A program made the position numbers and the translations under genes. DNA of 64,000 nt from Pontivivens nitratireducens (lineage in GTDB: Bacteria; Pseudomonadota; Alphaproteobacteria; Rhodobacterales; Rhodobacteraceae), in NCBI RefSeq assembly GCF_014235845.1, contig NZ_JACJUQ010000002.1:124001-188000 (forward strand), written 5' to 3'. This document shows, piece after piece, positions 26,686 through 37,785 of the stretch. The first letter of the stretch is position 1; every line of letters starts with the position of its first letter. The notes beneath the pieces are model-generated. The model saw only the letters and a list, made by a program, of their open reading frames with translations. It ran no database searches and was not told the DNA's origin.

Positions 26686-27480
26686 ATGACGATCCGTCCC
26701 GTATTCGCGCTGGCTGTCCTGTCCCTCGGCGGGCTGAGCGCCTGTTTCGATGGCAGCGACCCGCGCTATGTCGAATTTGACTCGCTGACCTCCAACCGTG
26801 TCGATGCGCTGAACGCGCAAAGTCTGAATGTGCGTGCGCGCACAACCGATCAGATCACCGGTGAGCTGGACCGGCAGGCGGATACTTTCGAACTGGATGC
26901 CGAAAGCGGCACCATCGACGTGTCGCGTACCACGGTGACGCTCAATGGTGGCGGCACCATCGATCTGACCGGAACCACTGAATTCGCCCGTTTCTTCGAC
27001 TCACAGCCAAGCGGTGGCGATACCACGACCGGCGTTGTCGGCGTTCCCACCATTGTGGGGGATGTGCCGGGGGGCGGCACGGCCACGTATAGCGGTGTTT
27101 CGGAGGTTGCAATTCAGGACGGGTTGGCGCTCTACGATCTGGACGGCACCATGGAGGCGACGGCTGATTTCAGTGCCGGAACGCTTGATGTGACCCTCGA
27201 CAATTTGGGGGGGCAACGGCAAGATTTCATCTTGGGAACCAGCAACGTGACGGACGTGGCGACCATTACCATCAGTGACGCCATGATCTCGGACAATACG
27301 GTATCGGGCGGCACCTCAACCCTGACAAGCGCGACGATCAATGGCGGCGGTGGTTTCAGCGGAACCCAGACCACCAGTCACGAGGCAGGCTTTTACGGCC
27401 CGCGTGCCGATGAAGTCGGCGGTGTGCTCTATATCGATGACACGTCTGTTCAGGTCTTCGGTCAGTATCTGGGCGACTGA
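26686..27480 (+). CDS. TbpB-like surface lipoprotein
   Basis: 264 residues with a lipoprotein signal ending in the lipobox LSAC (Cys20). The mature part is a beta-rich, Thr/Gly-rich barrel-type sequence. Near the C-terminus AGFYGPRADEVGGVLYI matches the GxFYGPxAxExGG signature of transferrin-binding-protein-B-like beta-barrel lipoproteins. The gene starts 12 bp after the adhesin stop, with AAAGGA just ahead, so the two are cotranscribed. It could anchor or modulate the adhesin at the surface, or bind a ligand of its own; both are inference. No Slam exporter is seen nearby. Confidence 0.78.
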   Translation: MTIRPVFALAVLSLGGLSACFDGSDPRYVEFDSLTSNRVDALNAQSLNVRARTTDQITGELDRQADTFELDAESGTIDVSRTTVTLNGGGTIDLTGTTEFARFFDSQPSGGDTTTGVVGVPTIVGDVPGGGTATYSGVSEVAIQDGLALYDLDGTMEATADFSAGTLDVTLDNLGGQRQDFILGTSNVTDVATITISDAMISDNTVSGGTSTLTSATINGGGGFSGTQTTSHEAGFYGPRADEVGGVLYIDDTSVQVFGQYLGD

Positions 27481-27558
27481 CCTTTCAGTCAGCAATCATC
27501 TTGGCGGCGTCCTGGCGGGTATCGCGTAGGGCGCCGTATTCGCATTAGACGCGGCTCC

Positions 27559-27978
27559 TCAGTCAGGGTTGTTGCGCGCGGCTGCGGCGGGTGGGGCGTT
27601 CTTTTCCACCAGTGGATCCAATGACGGGTTGTCCAGAAGCTCCAGCACAGTCTCGCTTGGACGACACAGCCGCACGCCTTTGGGGGTGCAGACGATCGGG
27701 CGGTTGACCAGAATCGGATGGTCGATCATGGCGGTCAGGATCGCCTCATCACTGACCGAAGGATCGAGCAGCCCCAGATCCTCCGCCGGTGATTTCGTGG
27801 TCCGCAGGGCCGTGCGGGGCGTCAGATCGGCGGCCGCAAACAGCGCCAGAAGCTGCGGTCGCGTCCAGCCCGTCTTCAAATATTCTATGATCACGGGCAC
27901 CTCGTCCGACGCCTCGATGATTGCCAGCACGTTGCGCGAGGTTCCGCAATCGGGGTTGTGATGAATGACGATGCTCAT
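27559..27978 (-). CDS. arsC: Arsenate reductase, glutaredoxin-dependent
   Basis: 139 residues of the ArsC/Spx fold. The catalytic Cys lies in NPDCGTSRN (~residue 11), and the arginines in LVNRPIV and KGVRLCRP complete the arsenate site. Family length is ~115-140. It reduces arsenate to arsenite with glutathione/glutaredoxin; arsenite then leaves through the adjacent Acr3. Its ATG overlaps the acr3 stop (ATGA, 27975-27978), so the two are coupled in an arsR-acr3-arsC operon. Confidence 0.93.
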   Translation of the reverse strand: MSIVIHHNPDCGTSRNVLAIIEASDEVPVIIEYLKTGWTRPQLLALFAAADLTPRTALRTTKSPAEDLGLLDPSVSDEAILTAMIDHPILVNRPIVCTPKGVRLCRPSETVLELLDNPSLDPLVEKNAPPAAAARNNPD

Positions 27979-29042
27979 GACGTGCCCCCAGCCTTTGGAA
28001 ACCAGTGCTGCGTCCGGTTGGCGAAGGCGACGAGTGACAGCATGACCGGCACCTCCACGAGGACGCCAACCACCGTCGCCAGCGCCGCCCCCGAGCCGAG
28101 GCCGAACAGGCTGATCGCCACCGCCACGGCCAGTTCGAAGAAGTTGGACGTGCCGATCAGCGCGCAGGGCGCGGCCACGTTGAACGGGATTCCCCAGGCC
28201 CGCGCCGCGCCATAGGCCACGAAAAAGATGCCGTAGGACTGGATCAGCAGCGGCACAGCAATCATCGCGATGACAAGCGGACGGTCGAGAATGACCTCAC
28301 CCTGAAACCCGAAGAGCAGCACCACCGTCATCAGCAGACCGATGATCGAGAACGGCTGCACCCGCGATTTGAAGGCATCAACCGCAGCCTCTCCATCCTT
28401 CTCCACAAGGCTTCTGCGGGTCAGATACCCGGCGATCAACGGCAGCAAAACGTAGAGGCCGACCGACAACAGCAGCGTATCCCACGGCACGACGATATCC
28501 GTCACGCCCAGCAGTAACGCCACGATCGGCGCAAAGGCGAAGATCATGATCACATCGTTCACGCTGACCTGCACCAGCGTGTAGGTCGCATCGCCGCGGG
28601 TCAGGTTCGACCAGACGAAGACCATCGCGGTGCAGGGCGCTGCCCCCAGCAGGATCACGCCCGCCAGATAGGCCTGCGCATCGTCCGGCGGGATCAGGCC
28701 GGCGAAAACATGGTTGAAGAACAGCACGCCCAGGGCCGCCATCGTGAAGGGCTTGATAAGCCAGTTCACCACCAGCGTCACCACCAGCCCCTTCGGCTTG
28801 TCCCCGACATGGGAGAGGGAGCTGAAATCCACCCCCACCATCATCGGATAGACCATCGCCCAGATCAGGATCGCCACAGGCAGGTTGACCGAGGCGATCT
28901 CCAGCGCGGCCAGGGCACCGAAGAGACCCGGAAAGAGATTGCCCAGCAGCAACCCCGCCCCGATGGCGAGCGCCACCCAAACGGACAGCCAGCGTTCGAA
29001 AGTGCCCAGCCCGGCCGCGGCGGGAAGCGAGGAGTCGTTCAT
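27975..29042 (-). CDS. acr3: Arsenite efflux permease Acr3
   Basis: 355 residues, ten hydrophobic helices of the BASS superfamily. [13 protein letters not shown] and [19 protein letters not shown] contain the conserved Cys needed for arsenite transport in this family. It expels As(III) using the proton gradient. It lies between arsR (11 bp upstream) and arsC (4-bp overlap), the usual order for a minimal arsenic resistance operon. Confidence 0.93.
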   Translation of the reverse strand: MNDSSLPAAAGLGTFERWLSVWVALAIGAGLLLGNLFPGLFGALAALEIASVNLPVAILIWAMVYPMMVGVDFSSLSHVGDKPKGLVVTLVVNWLIKPFTMAALGVLFFNHVFAGLIPPDDAQAYLAGVILLGAAPCTAMVFVWSNLTRGDATYTLVQVSVNDVIMIFAFAPIVALLLGVTDIVVPWDTLLLSVGLYVLLPLIAGYLTRRSLVEKDGEAAVDAFKSRVQPFSIIGLLMTVVLLFGFQGEVILDRPLVIAMIAVPLLIQSYGIFFVAYGAARAWGIPFNVAAPCALIGTSNFFELAVAVAISLFGLGSGAALATVVGVLVEVPVMLSLVAFANRTQHWFPKAGGTS

Positions 29043-29052
29043 GGCAATCTTC

Positions 29053-29388
29053 CTATGTTTGGGGACAGGCGATCAGGTCGATGACAGGTTGGCAAAGCTC
29101 AGGACGCCCGGCGCAGCAATCCTCCATCAGGAACGCCAGCAGACCGCGCACGCCGTCCATATCCGCGAAATAACGGATGCTGCGGCCCTGCCGCTCGCTC
29201 CGGATCAAGCCGGATCGCGCCAGGATCGAAAGGTTGGCGGACATGGTGTTCTGACGAACGCCAAGGGTATCGCCAACCTCACCAGCGGACATGCCAGCTT
29301 CGCCCGCCTTGATGAGCAGGCGAAACACATCCAGTCGTGTTGACTGGCCGAGCGCTGCAAAGGCATCGAGGGCGTTTTGTTTATCCAT
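29053..29388 (-). CDS. arsR: ArsR-family arsenic-responsive repressor
   Basis: 111 residues from ATG 29388. Winged helix with [20 protein letters not shown] recognition region. There is no classic ELCVCDL metal site; instead the C-terminus holds [12 protein letters not shown], the Cys arrangement of the alphaproteobacterial ArsR group that senses As(III) with C-terminal cysteines. It represses its own operon until arsenite binds. A 22-bp inverted repeat overlapping its start codon is the likely operator. Confidence 0.9.
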   Translation of the reverse strand: MDKQNALDAFAALGQSTRLDVFRLLIKAGEAGMSAGEVGDTLGVRQNTMSANLSILARSGLIRSERQGRSIRYFADMDGVRGLLAFLMEDCCAGRPELCQPVIDLIACPQT

Positions 29389-29409
29389 ATATCGGGAAAT
29401 ATAGATATA
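29388..29409. promoter_or_regulatory. Probable ArsR operator
   Basis: TATATC (29388-29393) and GATATA (29404-29409) are perfect inverted half-sites 10 bp apart, touching the arsR start codon. Position and AT-rich dyad fit ArsR-family autoregulation. Confidence 0.6.
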
Positions 29410-29711
29410 CAGAGCAGGCGTCAAGTAGGCTGCGGCACTACGCGACCGCTCATCGCCCGCGCAAGGCACCCCTCTGTTGAGAACTTCAGCGAAATGCCGA
29501 TCAGCTCACGACTGTGATTTTCATTGCTACTCCCGGAGGTACGATTCCGTATTTGCGGCCCCACGATACGGCGCACGTCATATTGCGCTCTAAAACAGGC
29601 CACCAGTTTGCTGTACTGCTCCGAACGAACAAAAGAATGGGAACGAATGCGGGCATCAAGGGTTTTCAGTCTGTTACGCTATTTTCAATAAGACCACTTA
29701 CGGAGCCAATG
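29410..29711. other. arsR / Mn-catalase divergent spacer
   Basis: About 300 bases between divergent genes. It holds the arsR promoter side, no convincing gene, and near the right end the stress promoter listed next. Confidence 0.5.
29640..29664 (+). promoter_or_regulatory. EcfG-like promoter of the Mn-catalase pair
   Basis: GGAAC (29640-29644), 16 nt, GGTT (29661-29664) is one base from the EcfG consensus GGAAC-N16-CGTT, and lies ~48 bp before the catalase start. Catalases and ferritin-like proteins are common members of this stress regulon. Confidence 0.5.
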
Positions 29712-30536
29712 ATGTTTCACCATTCCAGCAAGCTGCAATACCAGGTGCGCGTTGATACACCCGATCCCCAGTTCGCCAAATTTCTTCAGCAGGCCATCGG
29801 CGGCGTCGAAGGCGAAATTCGCGTTGCGATGCAGTATTTCTTTCAGGCAATGGGCGCGCGTGGCGATGACAAATATCGTGATATGCTGATGATGACCGCG
29901 ACGGAAGAACTGTCGCATATCGAATTCCTCGGCCATGCGGTCGCGCTCAACCTCGAAGGCGCGCCTCTTACCGCGCAGGAGGAGGCAGCGAAGGATCCGA
30001 TCGTCAACGCGATCATGGGGGGGGCCAACCCGCGCCACATCCTGTCCTCGGGCCTGTCCGCGATGCCAGTGAATTCCAACGGCGTGCCCTTCGACATGAG
30101 CCATGTTTACGCCACGGGGAACCTCGCCGCCGATATGCTGGCCAATGCGACCGCTGAGAGTGGTGGGCGCGTGCTGGCCTCGCGGCTTTACAACATGACT
30201 GAGGATGCGGGCATGAAGGACATGCTTTCGTTCCTCATCGCACGCGATACCATGCACCAGCAGCAATGGATGGCGGTCATCGAAGAACTGGGCGGAATGG
30301 AGTCTCAGTTGCCAATCCCCAACTCGACGCCCAAGGAGCATGAGGCGACCGAGCATTCGTACTACTTCCTGAACACCTCGCTTGATGAACCGACGCCCGA
30401 GGGCCGCTGGACATCGGGTCCGTCGCTGGACGGTCGCGGCGAATTCAGCAAGCGCGACAAGCCCGAGCCCCTGGGGCAGAAGCCCAGCCTGGGCAAGGCG
30501 CGTCCGCATTCAGGCACGCAGACGGAACAGCAGTAA
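29712..30536 (+). CDS. Manganese catalase
   Basis: 274 residues beginning MFHHSSKLQYQVRVDTPDP, the family's usual start; an ATG one codon earlier is possible (GGAG 5-8 nt upstream). Four-helix ferritin-like core with metal ligands: Glu in GEIRVAMQYFFQ (~36), Glu and His in EELSHIEFLG (~67-70), and Glu/His in the second pair, ending with DTMHQQQW. It removes hydrogen peroxide with a di-manganese centre and no heme. A proline-rich C-terminal tail follows. Cotranscribed with the next gene (18 bp apart). Confidence 0.93.
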   Translation: MFHHSSKLQYQVRVDTPDPQFAKFLQQAIGGVEGEIRVAMQYFFQAMGARGDDKYRDMLMMTATEELSHIEFLGHAVALNLEGAPLTAQEEAAKDPIVNAIMGGANPRHILSSGLSAMPVNSNGVPFDMSHVYATGNLAADMLANATAESGGRVLASRLYNMTEDAGMKDMLSFLIARDTMHQQQWMAVIEELGGMESQLPIPNSTPKEHEATEHSYYFLNTSLDEPTPEGRWTSGPSLDGRGEFSKRDKPEPLGQKPSLGKARPHSGTQTEQQ

Positions 30537-30554
30537 TCGCAAGGAGGATCAGCT

Positions 30555-30995
30555 ATGCCTACAACAGTGGGAACAGAGGACACCGTCAAGGACCTCATCC
30601 GCAACCTTCTGACGCTGGAACACGATGCGATCGCAGCCTATGACAGTGCGATCGAACGGCTCGAGACGTCGGATTACCGGGAGCAGATCGGAACTTTCCG
30701 GCGCGATCACGAGGCGCATGTGGCAGATCTGAGCCGCATCGCGAGCGGCATGGGCGTCGTTCCTCCTCGGGAGGGCGACATGAAGCAATGGCTCACCACG
30801 GGCAAGGTCGCACTGGCCGGTCTGGTCGGGGATGACGCCATCCTCAAGGCCATGAAGACCAATGAGGACGACACGGTGATGGCGTATGAGCAAGCCTTGA
30901 AAAACCCTGTGGCGAGTGCTGATTTGCGCCCGGAGTTGGAAAAGGGCCTGTCGGACGAACGCCGCCATCGCGCCTGGATGGAAACGACCAGCTGA
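30555..30995 (+). CDS. Ferritin-like protein (DUF2383/PA2169 type)
   Basis: 146 residues, all-helical. LLTLEHDAIAAYDSAIERL and FRRDHEAHVADLSRI supply ExxH-type ligand pairs, with a later EDDTVMAYEQAL and ERRHRAWME, a four-helix bundle able to hold a di-metal site. AAGGAGG is placed ideally before ATG 30555. Its position behind Mn-catalase, under a stress-type promoter, suggests a role in peroxide or metal-stress protection; the exact activity is unknown. Confidence 0.82.
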   Translation: MPTTVGTEDTVKDLIRNLLTLEHDAIAAYDSAIERLETSDYREQIGTFRRDHEAHVADLSRIASGMGVVPPREGDMKQWLTTGKVALAGLVGDDAILKAMKTNEDDTVMAYEQALKNPVASADLRPELEKGLSDERRHRAWMETTS

Positions 30996-31015
30996 TATCC
31001 GACGCAGCACCCATG

Positions 31016-31048
31016 AAAAGGCCGATGCGCAGTCCGCATCGGCCTTTT
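31016..31048 (+). terminator. Strong intrinsic terminator
   Basis: AAAAGGCCGATGCG (31016-31029) pairs fully with CGCATCGGCCTTTT (31035-31048) around a 5-nt loop, with a T-run ending the stem. It closes the catalase/ferritin operon and may also stop CRISPR transcription from the right. Confidence 0.9.
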
Positions 31049-31161
31049 TCAATCCCTTGAGATTAACACCTTCCCCCCTCTTGTGACAGAATTCAACGGT
31101 TCCTGCCGTCGTCGGCAGACTGCGGGGCCGACCTGAGGCGCGCAACTGGCTGAAATTTAGG

Positions 31162-32044
31162 CGGTTCGTCCCCGCAGGTGCGGGGAACAGAAACGGACGG
31201 GCATGCGATAGATCGGTCCCCCCGGTTCATCCCCGCGGGTGCGGGGAACAGCTGCCCTTCATGCTGATAGCAGACATTGGTGGCGGTTCATCCCCGCGGG
31301 TGCGGGGAACAGCCACTACCAGATGCTGTGGAGCATGTCGTGCGCGGTTCATCCCCGCGGGTGCGGGGAACAGAGCACGTAGCAATGCTCAAGGTGGCCC
31401 TTGATCGGTTCATCCCCGCGGGTGCGGGGAACAGCTCGAAACCGGCGGCGGGCCGATGGCTGACTACGGTTCATCCCCGCGGGTGCGGGGAACAGACACC
31501 CAGTACGATGTGCCGATCACGTTGATGCGGTTCATCCCCGCGGGTGCGGGGAACAGGCGCTTGGAAACATTCCAGAAATGCGCAGAGGCGGTTCATCCCC
31601 GCGGGTGCGGGGAACAGCATATACGTGGTCTCCGTTTCAACTGAGCCTGCGGTTCATCCCCGCGGGTGCGGGGAACAGGTATGAGCGCATCGCATCCGAA
31701 CCACGGCACGCGGTTCATCCCCGCGGGTGCGGGGAACAGATCCGGCGCGGATGCGACGCCCGATCTGATGCCGGTTCATCCCCGCGGGTGCGGGGAACAG
31801 GCCAGCCAGTCCACCACGGGCCGCGTGTAGCACGGTTCATCCCCGCGGGTGCGGGGAACAGGACCGCGTGATTGCAGAACTCGCCCGAATTGGCGGTTCA
31901 TCCCCGCGGGTGCGGGGAACAGACGTTCATCGGTACGCCCAAGGGGCGCAATGCCGGTTCATCCCCGCGGGTGCGGGGAACAGCGATCAGAAGAAACAGA
32001 CCCTCAAGCCGGTGCCGGTTCATCCCCGCGGGTGCGGGGAACAG
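31162..32044 (-). CRISPR. Type I-E CRISPR array, 15 repeats, 14 spacers
   Basis: Fifteen 29-bp repeats at exact 61-bp spacing: first base at 31162, 31223, 31284, and so on to 32016. All 14 spacers are 32 bp. Repeats from 31223 onward are identical (plus strand CGGTTCATCCCCGCGG then GTGCGGGGAACAG). The copy at 31162 differs at two bases (G for A at its seventh position, A for G at its fifteenth), marking the old, leader-distal end. Read on the minus strand, as the cas genes are, each repeat holds the CCCCGC/GCGGGG stem cleaved by Cas6e. New spacers would therefore enter at the 32045 side, next to cas2. Confidence 0.98.
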
Positions 32045-32100
32045 TCTTTCTGCAAAGTACTGATCTACTGAGATATTCGCGATGTCAAAGAGCGTACCGA
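32045..32100 (-). promoter_or_regulatory. CRISPR leader
   Basis: Only 56 bp separate the cas2 stop from the newest repeat. The minus strand contains a perfect TTGACA (32083-32088) that could be the -35 of the array promoter; the matching -10 is poor. A functional leader of usual length (~60 bp or more in I-E systems) would reach the cas2 3' end. Confidence 0.5.
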
Positions 32101-33300
<1,200 letters not shown>

Positions 33301-33304
<4 letters not shown>

Positions 33305-33965
33305 ATGCGGCGCAGTAGCATCAATCCGCACCCGAACGCCTTGGCGCGCCCGAACCCGGCATTGACGCGCGCAAGGAACGCCGCTGCCTCCGTCACTTCC
33401 ACGCTGCCGCTCAGATCAAGGACTCCGAATTGCGGCTGGCCTTTGCGCTTCCCCCGATGATCGGGCAACATCTGCACGGAATAATCCTGAACATCGCAAG
33501 CGTGCACCGCAAATCCGTCACGTGCACCGATGCGTTCCAGCCAGTCGCGCGCGGCACTTCCGGCCACCACAGATCGCTGCTCCGCACGTTCTGTTTTGGG
33601 AACATCGTGCAGCCGTTCCATCACTACATCGACGCGACCTTTGCCTTTCAACGTCCGCGTCGCATTGACCCGCAAGACGAACCCCAGCCGGTCGCCGGCT
33701 CGCAAATCCGGAGCGAAGGGTTTGATCTTCGGCTCCTCGAACAGACCCGCCTCCGACGGGGGGCGCGCGGACAGAACCGTAAAGCGTCCTTGCCCCTCCG
33801 CCCGCCACAGGAAATCACGTGTCGCGTCGGGATCGTCTGCGAAGGCAGACCAGATCATACGGTGATGTGCATCCATCGCGCGGGCGGTGTCGTCGGGGTC
33901 TATCAGACCGCGAAGCGCTGCCGTCGCAGGATCGCGGCGTACCTGCAAGCGGGACAGATAGCGCA

Positions 33966-33969
<4 letters not shown>
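33301..33969 (-). CDS. cas6e: crRNA endonuclease Cas6e
   Basis: 222 residues; start ATG 33969 or 33966. Double ferredoxin fold. N-terminal HHRMIWSAFAD holds the conserved catalytic-region His. The C-terminal Gly-rich loop GFGRAKAFGCGLMLLR is the RAMP signature. It cuts pre-crRNA at the base of the repeat stem and stays bound as a Cascade subunit. Overlaps cas5 and cas1 by 4 bp each. Confidence 0.95.
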
Positions 33970-36202
<2,233 letters not shown>

Positions 36203-36206
<4 letters not shown>

Positions 36207-37666
36207 GCAGCTTTTCCCTTTTTGCGTGGGGGCGGCATCATTTCCAACACCCTGTAGGCACCTTCGCCATATTTGCCATAACCTTTGAACGCTGCCGCCA
36301 ACTGACCCCGCCGCGCCACGATCTCCGCCTTCTTCTCAAGTTTGTGGACATGAAGCAGCGGCAACGCCCGCCGGTCAAACAGTTCCAGCGCAACGCGGCG
36401 CATCTCGGTGAGCCAGTCCTGGGCCACGTCCTCACCCTCCGCCAATCGGGGCAGGAGGCCATCGAACGCAGCTTGGGTTTCGGCAAAGAACGCCTCGACC
36501 TCTGCCTCGCGCGCCTCACCCTCTAGTACGGGTTCCAGGGCGCGTCGCAGGGCGGAGGAGTAGGTCTGCGCGGCCTTGACCAGACCACTCAACCTGTCCA
36601 ACCCATCGAGATCCAGCGCGACCAGAGGCGCGCGCGACCAGATGAAATCCTGCGCGCTCATATTCGCCATCGCCCAGCCCGCGACGAGCAGGGTCGCCTC
36701 ATCCTCGACATGATGCAACCGATGGGCAAACCACTCCATCACCATCTGCGCGGGATGTCGCAGGCCACCGCTGTCCTGATACGCAATCCCCAGCCAGTTG
36801 CGATATCCGAAAAGACCGGGTTTGGGATGAACAGGCAGATGTTCGCTGCCCGCCTTTTGCTGATAATAGGGTGCGCACGGATGCACCCATCCTGCGTAAT
36901 TGGTCCCGTAAGGGCGCTGGCGCACGCCGACAATTCCGCGTTCATCGCCGATCAACCGCAGGCGGCGCGGCATCCCGAAGAATGCTTCGACAGGATGCGC
37001 ATCCTCGTGACTTACCACTTCCCCTTTCTGGGAAGTGCGCGTTGCCCGCATCCATGGCAAATCATCCATAGTCGCGGGCGTTCCATAGGGTACGTTTGCC
37101 CAGATCAGCGACCACAGACCTTCCCCCGGATCAACCAGCGTAACCATCGGCCCCCCGCCGCGCATCGAAGTCCGGTTGCCAGCGCCGCCCGAGGGCGCAA
37201 AGGCCTGCAAGGTATACAGCGCCATCGCCGCCAACCCGTGCTGCAATGCATCGTAGCGCCCGCGGTGCGGCATCAGATCGGCGTTCTTCTTGGCGGTTGA
37301 GGTGCCGGCGCTGTCGATGAACAACATATTCACCCCGTCGCCCGCACCCTCCAGTTCCGCACGATCCTGCATGAAGCGCGCGCCGCCGCCCAGAAGTTCG
37401 AATGCAGGTGCGTAGTCCAGCGACCGCTGTGACAACCGGCTGGAATCCGGCGCCTGACGCGCAGACCAATCCTTCAGGTCAACAGGCGGGTCAGCCATCA
37501 GGACGAGCCCGATCAACAACTCCATGCACGCGAGGTTCAAATCGGCCCGCGGCCACTCCAACGCGGCAACCTGCCCATCCGACACCCCAGCCGGCGTCAC
37601 CATGCGCGTACTGCCATCCTTCATGCGCACCGGGATCCAAGGGTCTGTTATGAGATTCAAAGCCAT
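36203..37666 (-). CDS. cse1: Cascade large subunit Cse1 (Cas8e)
   Basis: 487 residues from ATG 37666; the opening MALNLITDPWIPVRMKDGS is the standard Cse1 start, so an upstream in-frame start is dismissed. CMELLIGLVLMADPP, GYRNWLGIAYQD and a helical C-terminal bundle follow. It recognises the PAM and recruits Cas3. A 119-bp gap to cas3 could hold a second promoter, with CATAAT on the minus strand as a possible -10. Confidence 0.95.
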
Positions 37667-37785
37667 GTGGCCACCTGAACAGCTTACACGCAATTATGGT
37701 GTGTGGATTGACACGCTGCGTGAAATTTTCAGTGAAACGCCCGCGCGAATTGAACTCTTCCTAGTCGGACCATCCCCGTTTGATC

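Noticed and set aside
24658-26820. 720-codon open frame on the minus strand across the adhesin
   Set aside because: It is an antisense shadow of repetitive GC-rich coding sequence. It has no ribosome site or recognisable domain, while the plus-strand frame has clear Ig-like and RTX repeats.
31277-32071. Several short ORFs with repeated FIPAGAGN and VHPRGCGEQ peptides
   Set aside because: They are translations of the CRISPR repeats and spacers, not proteins.
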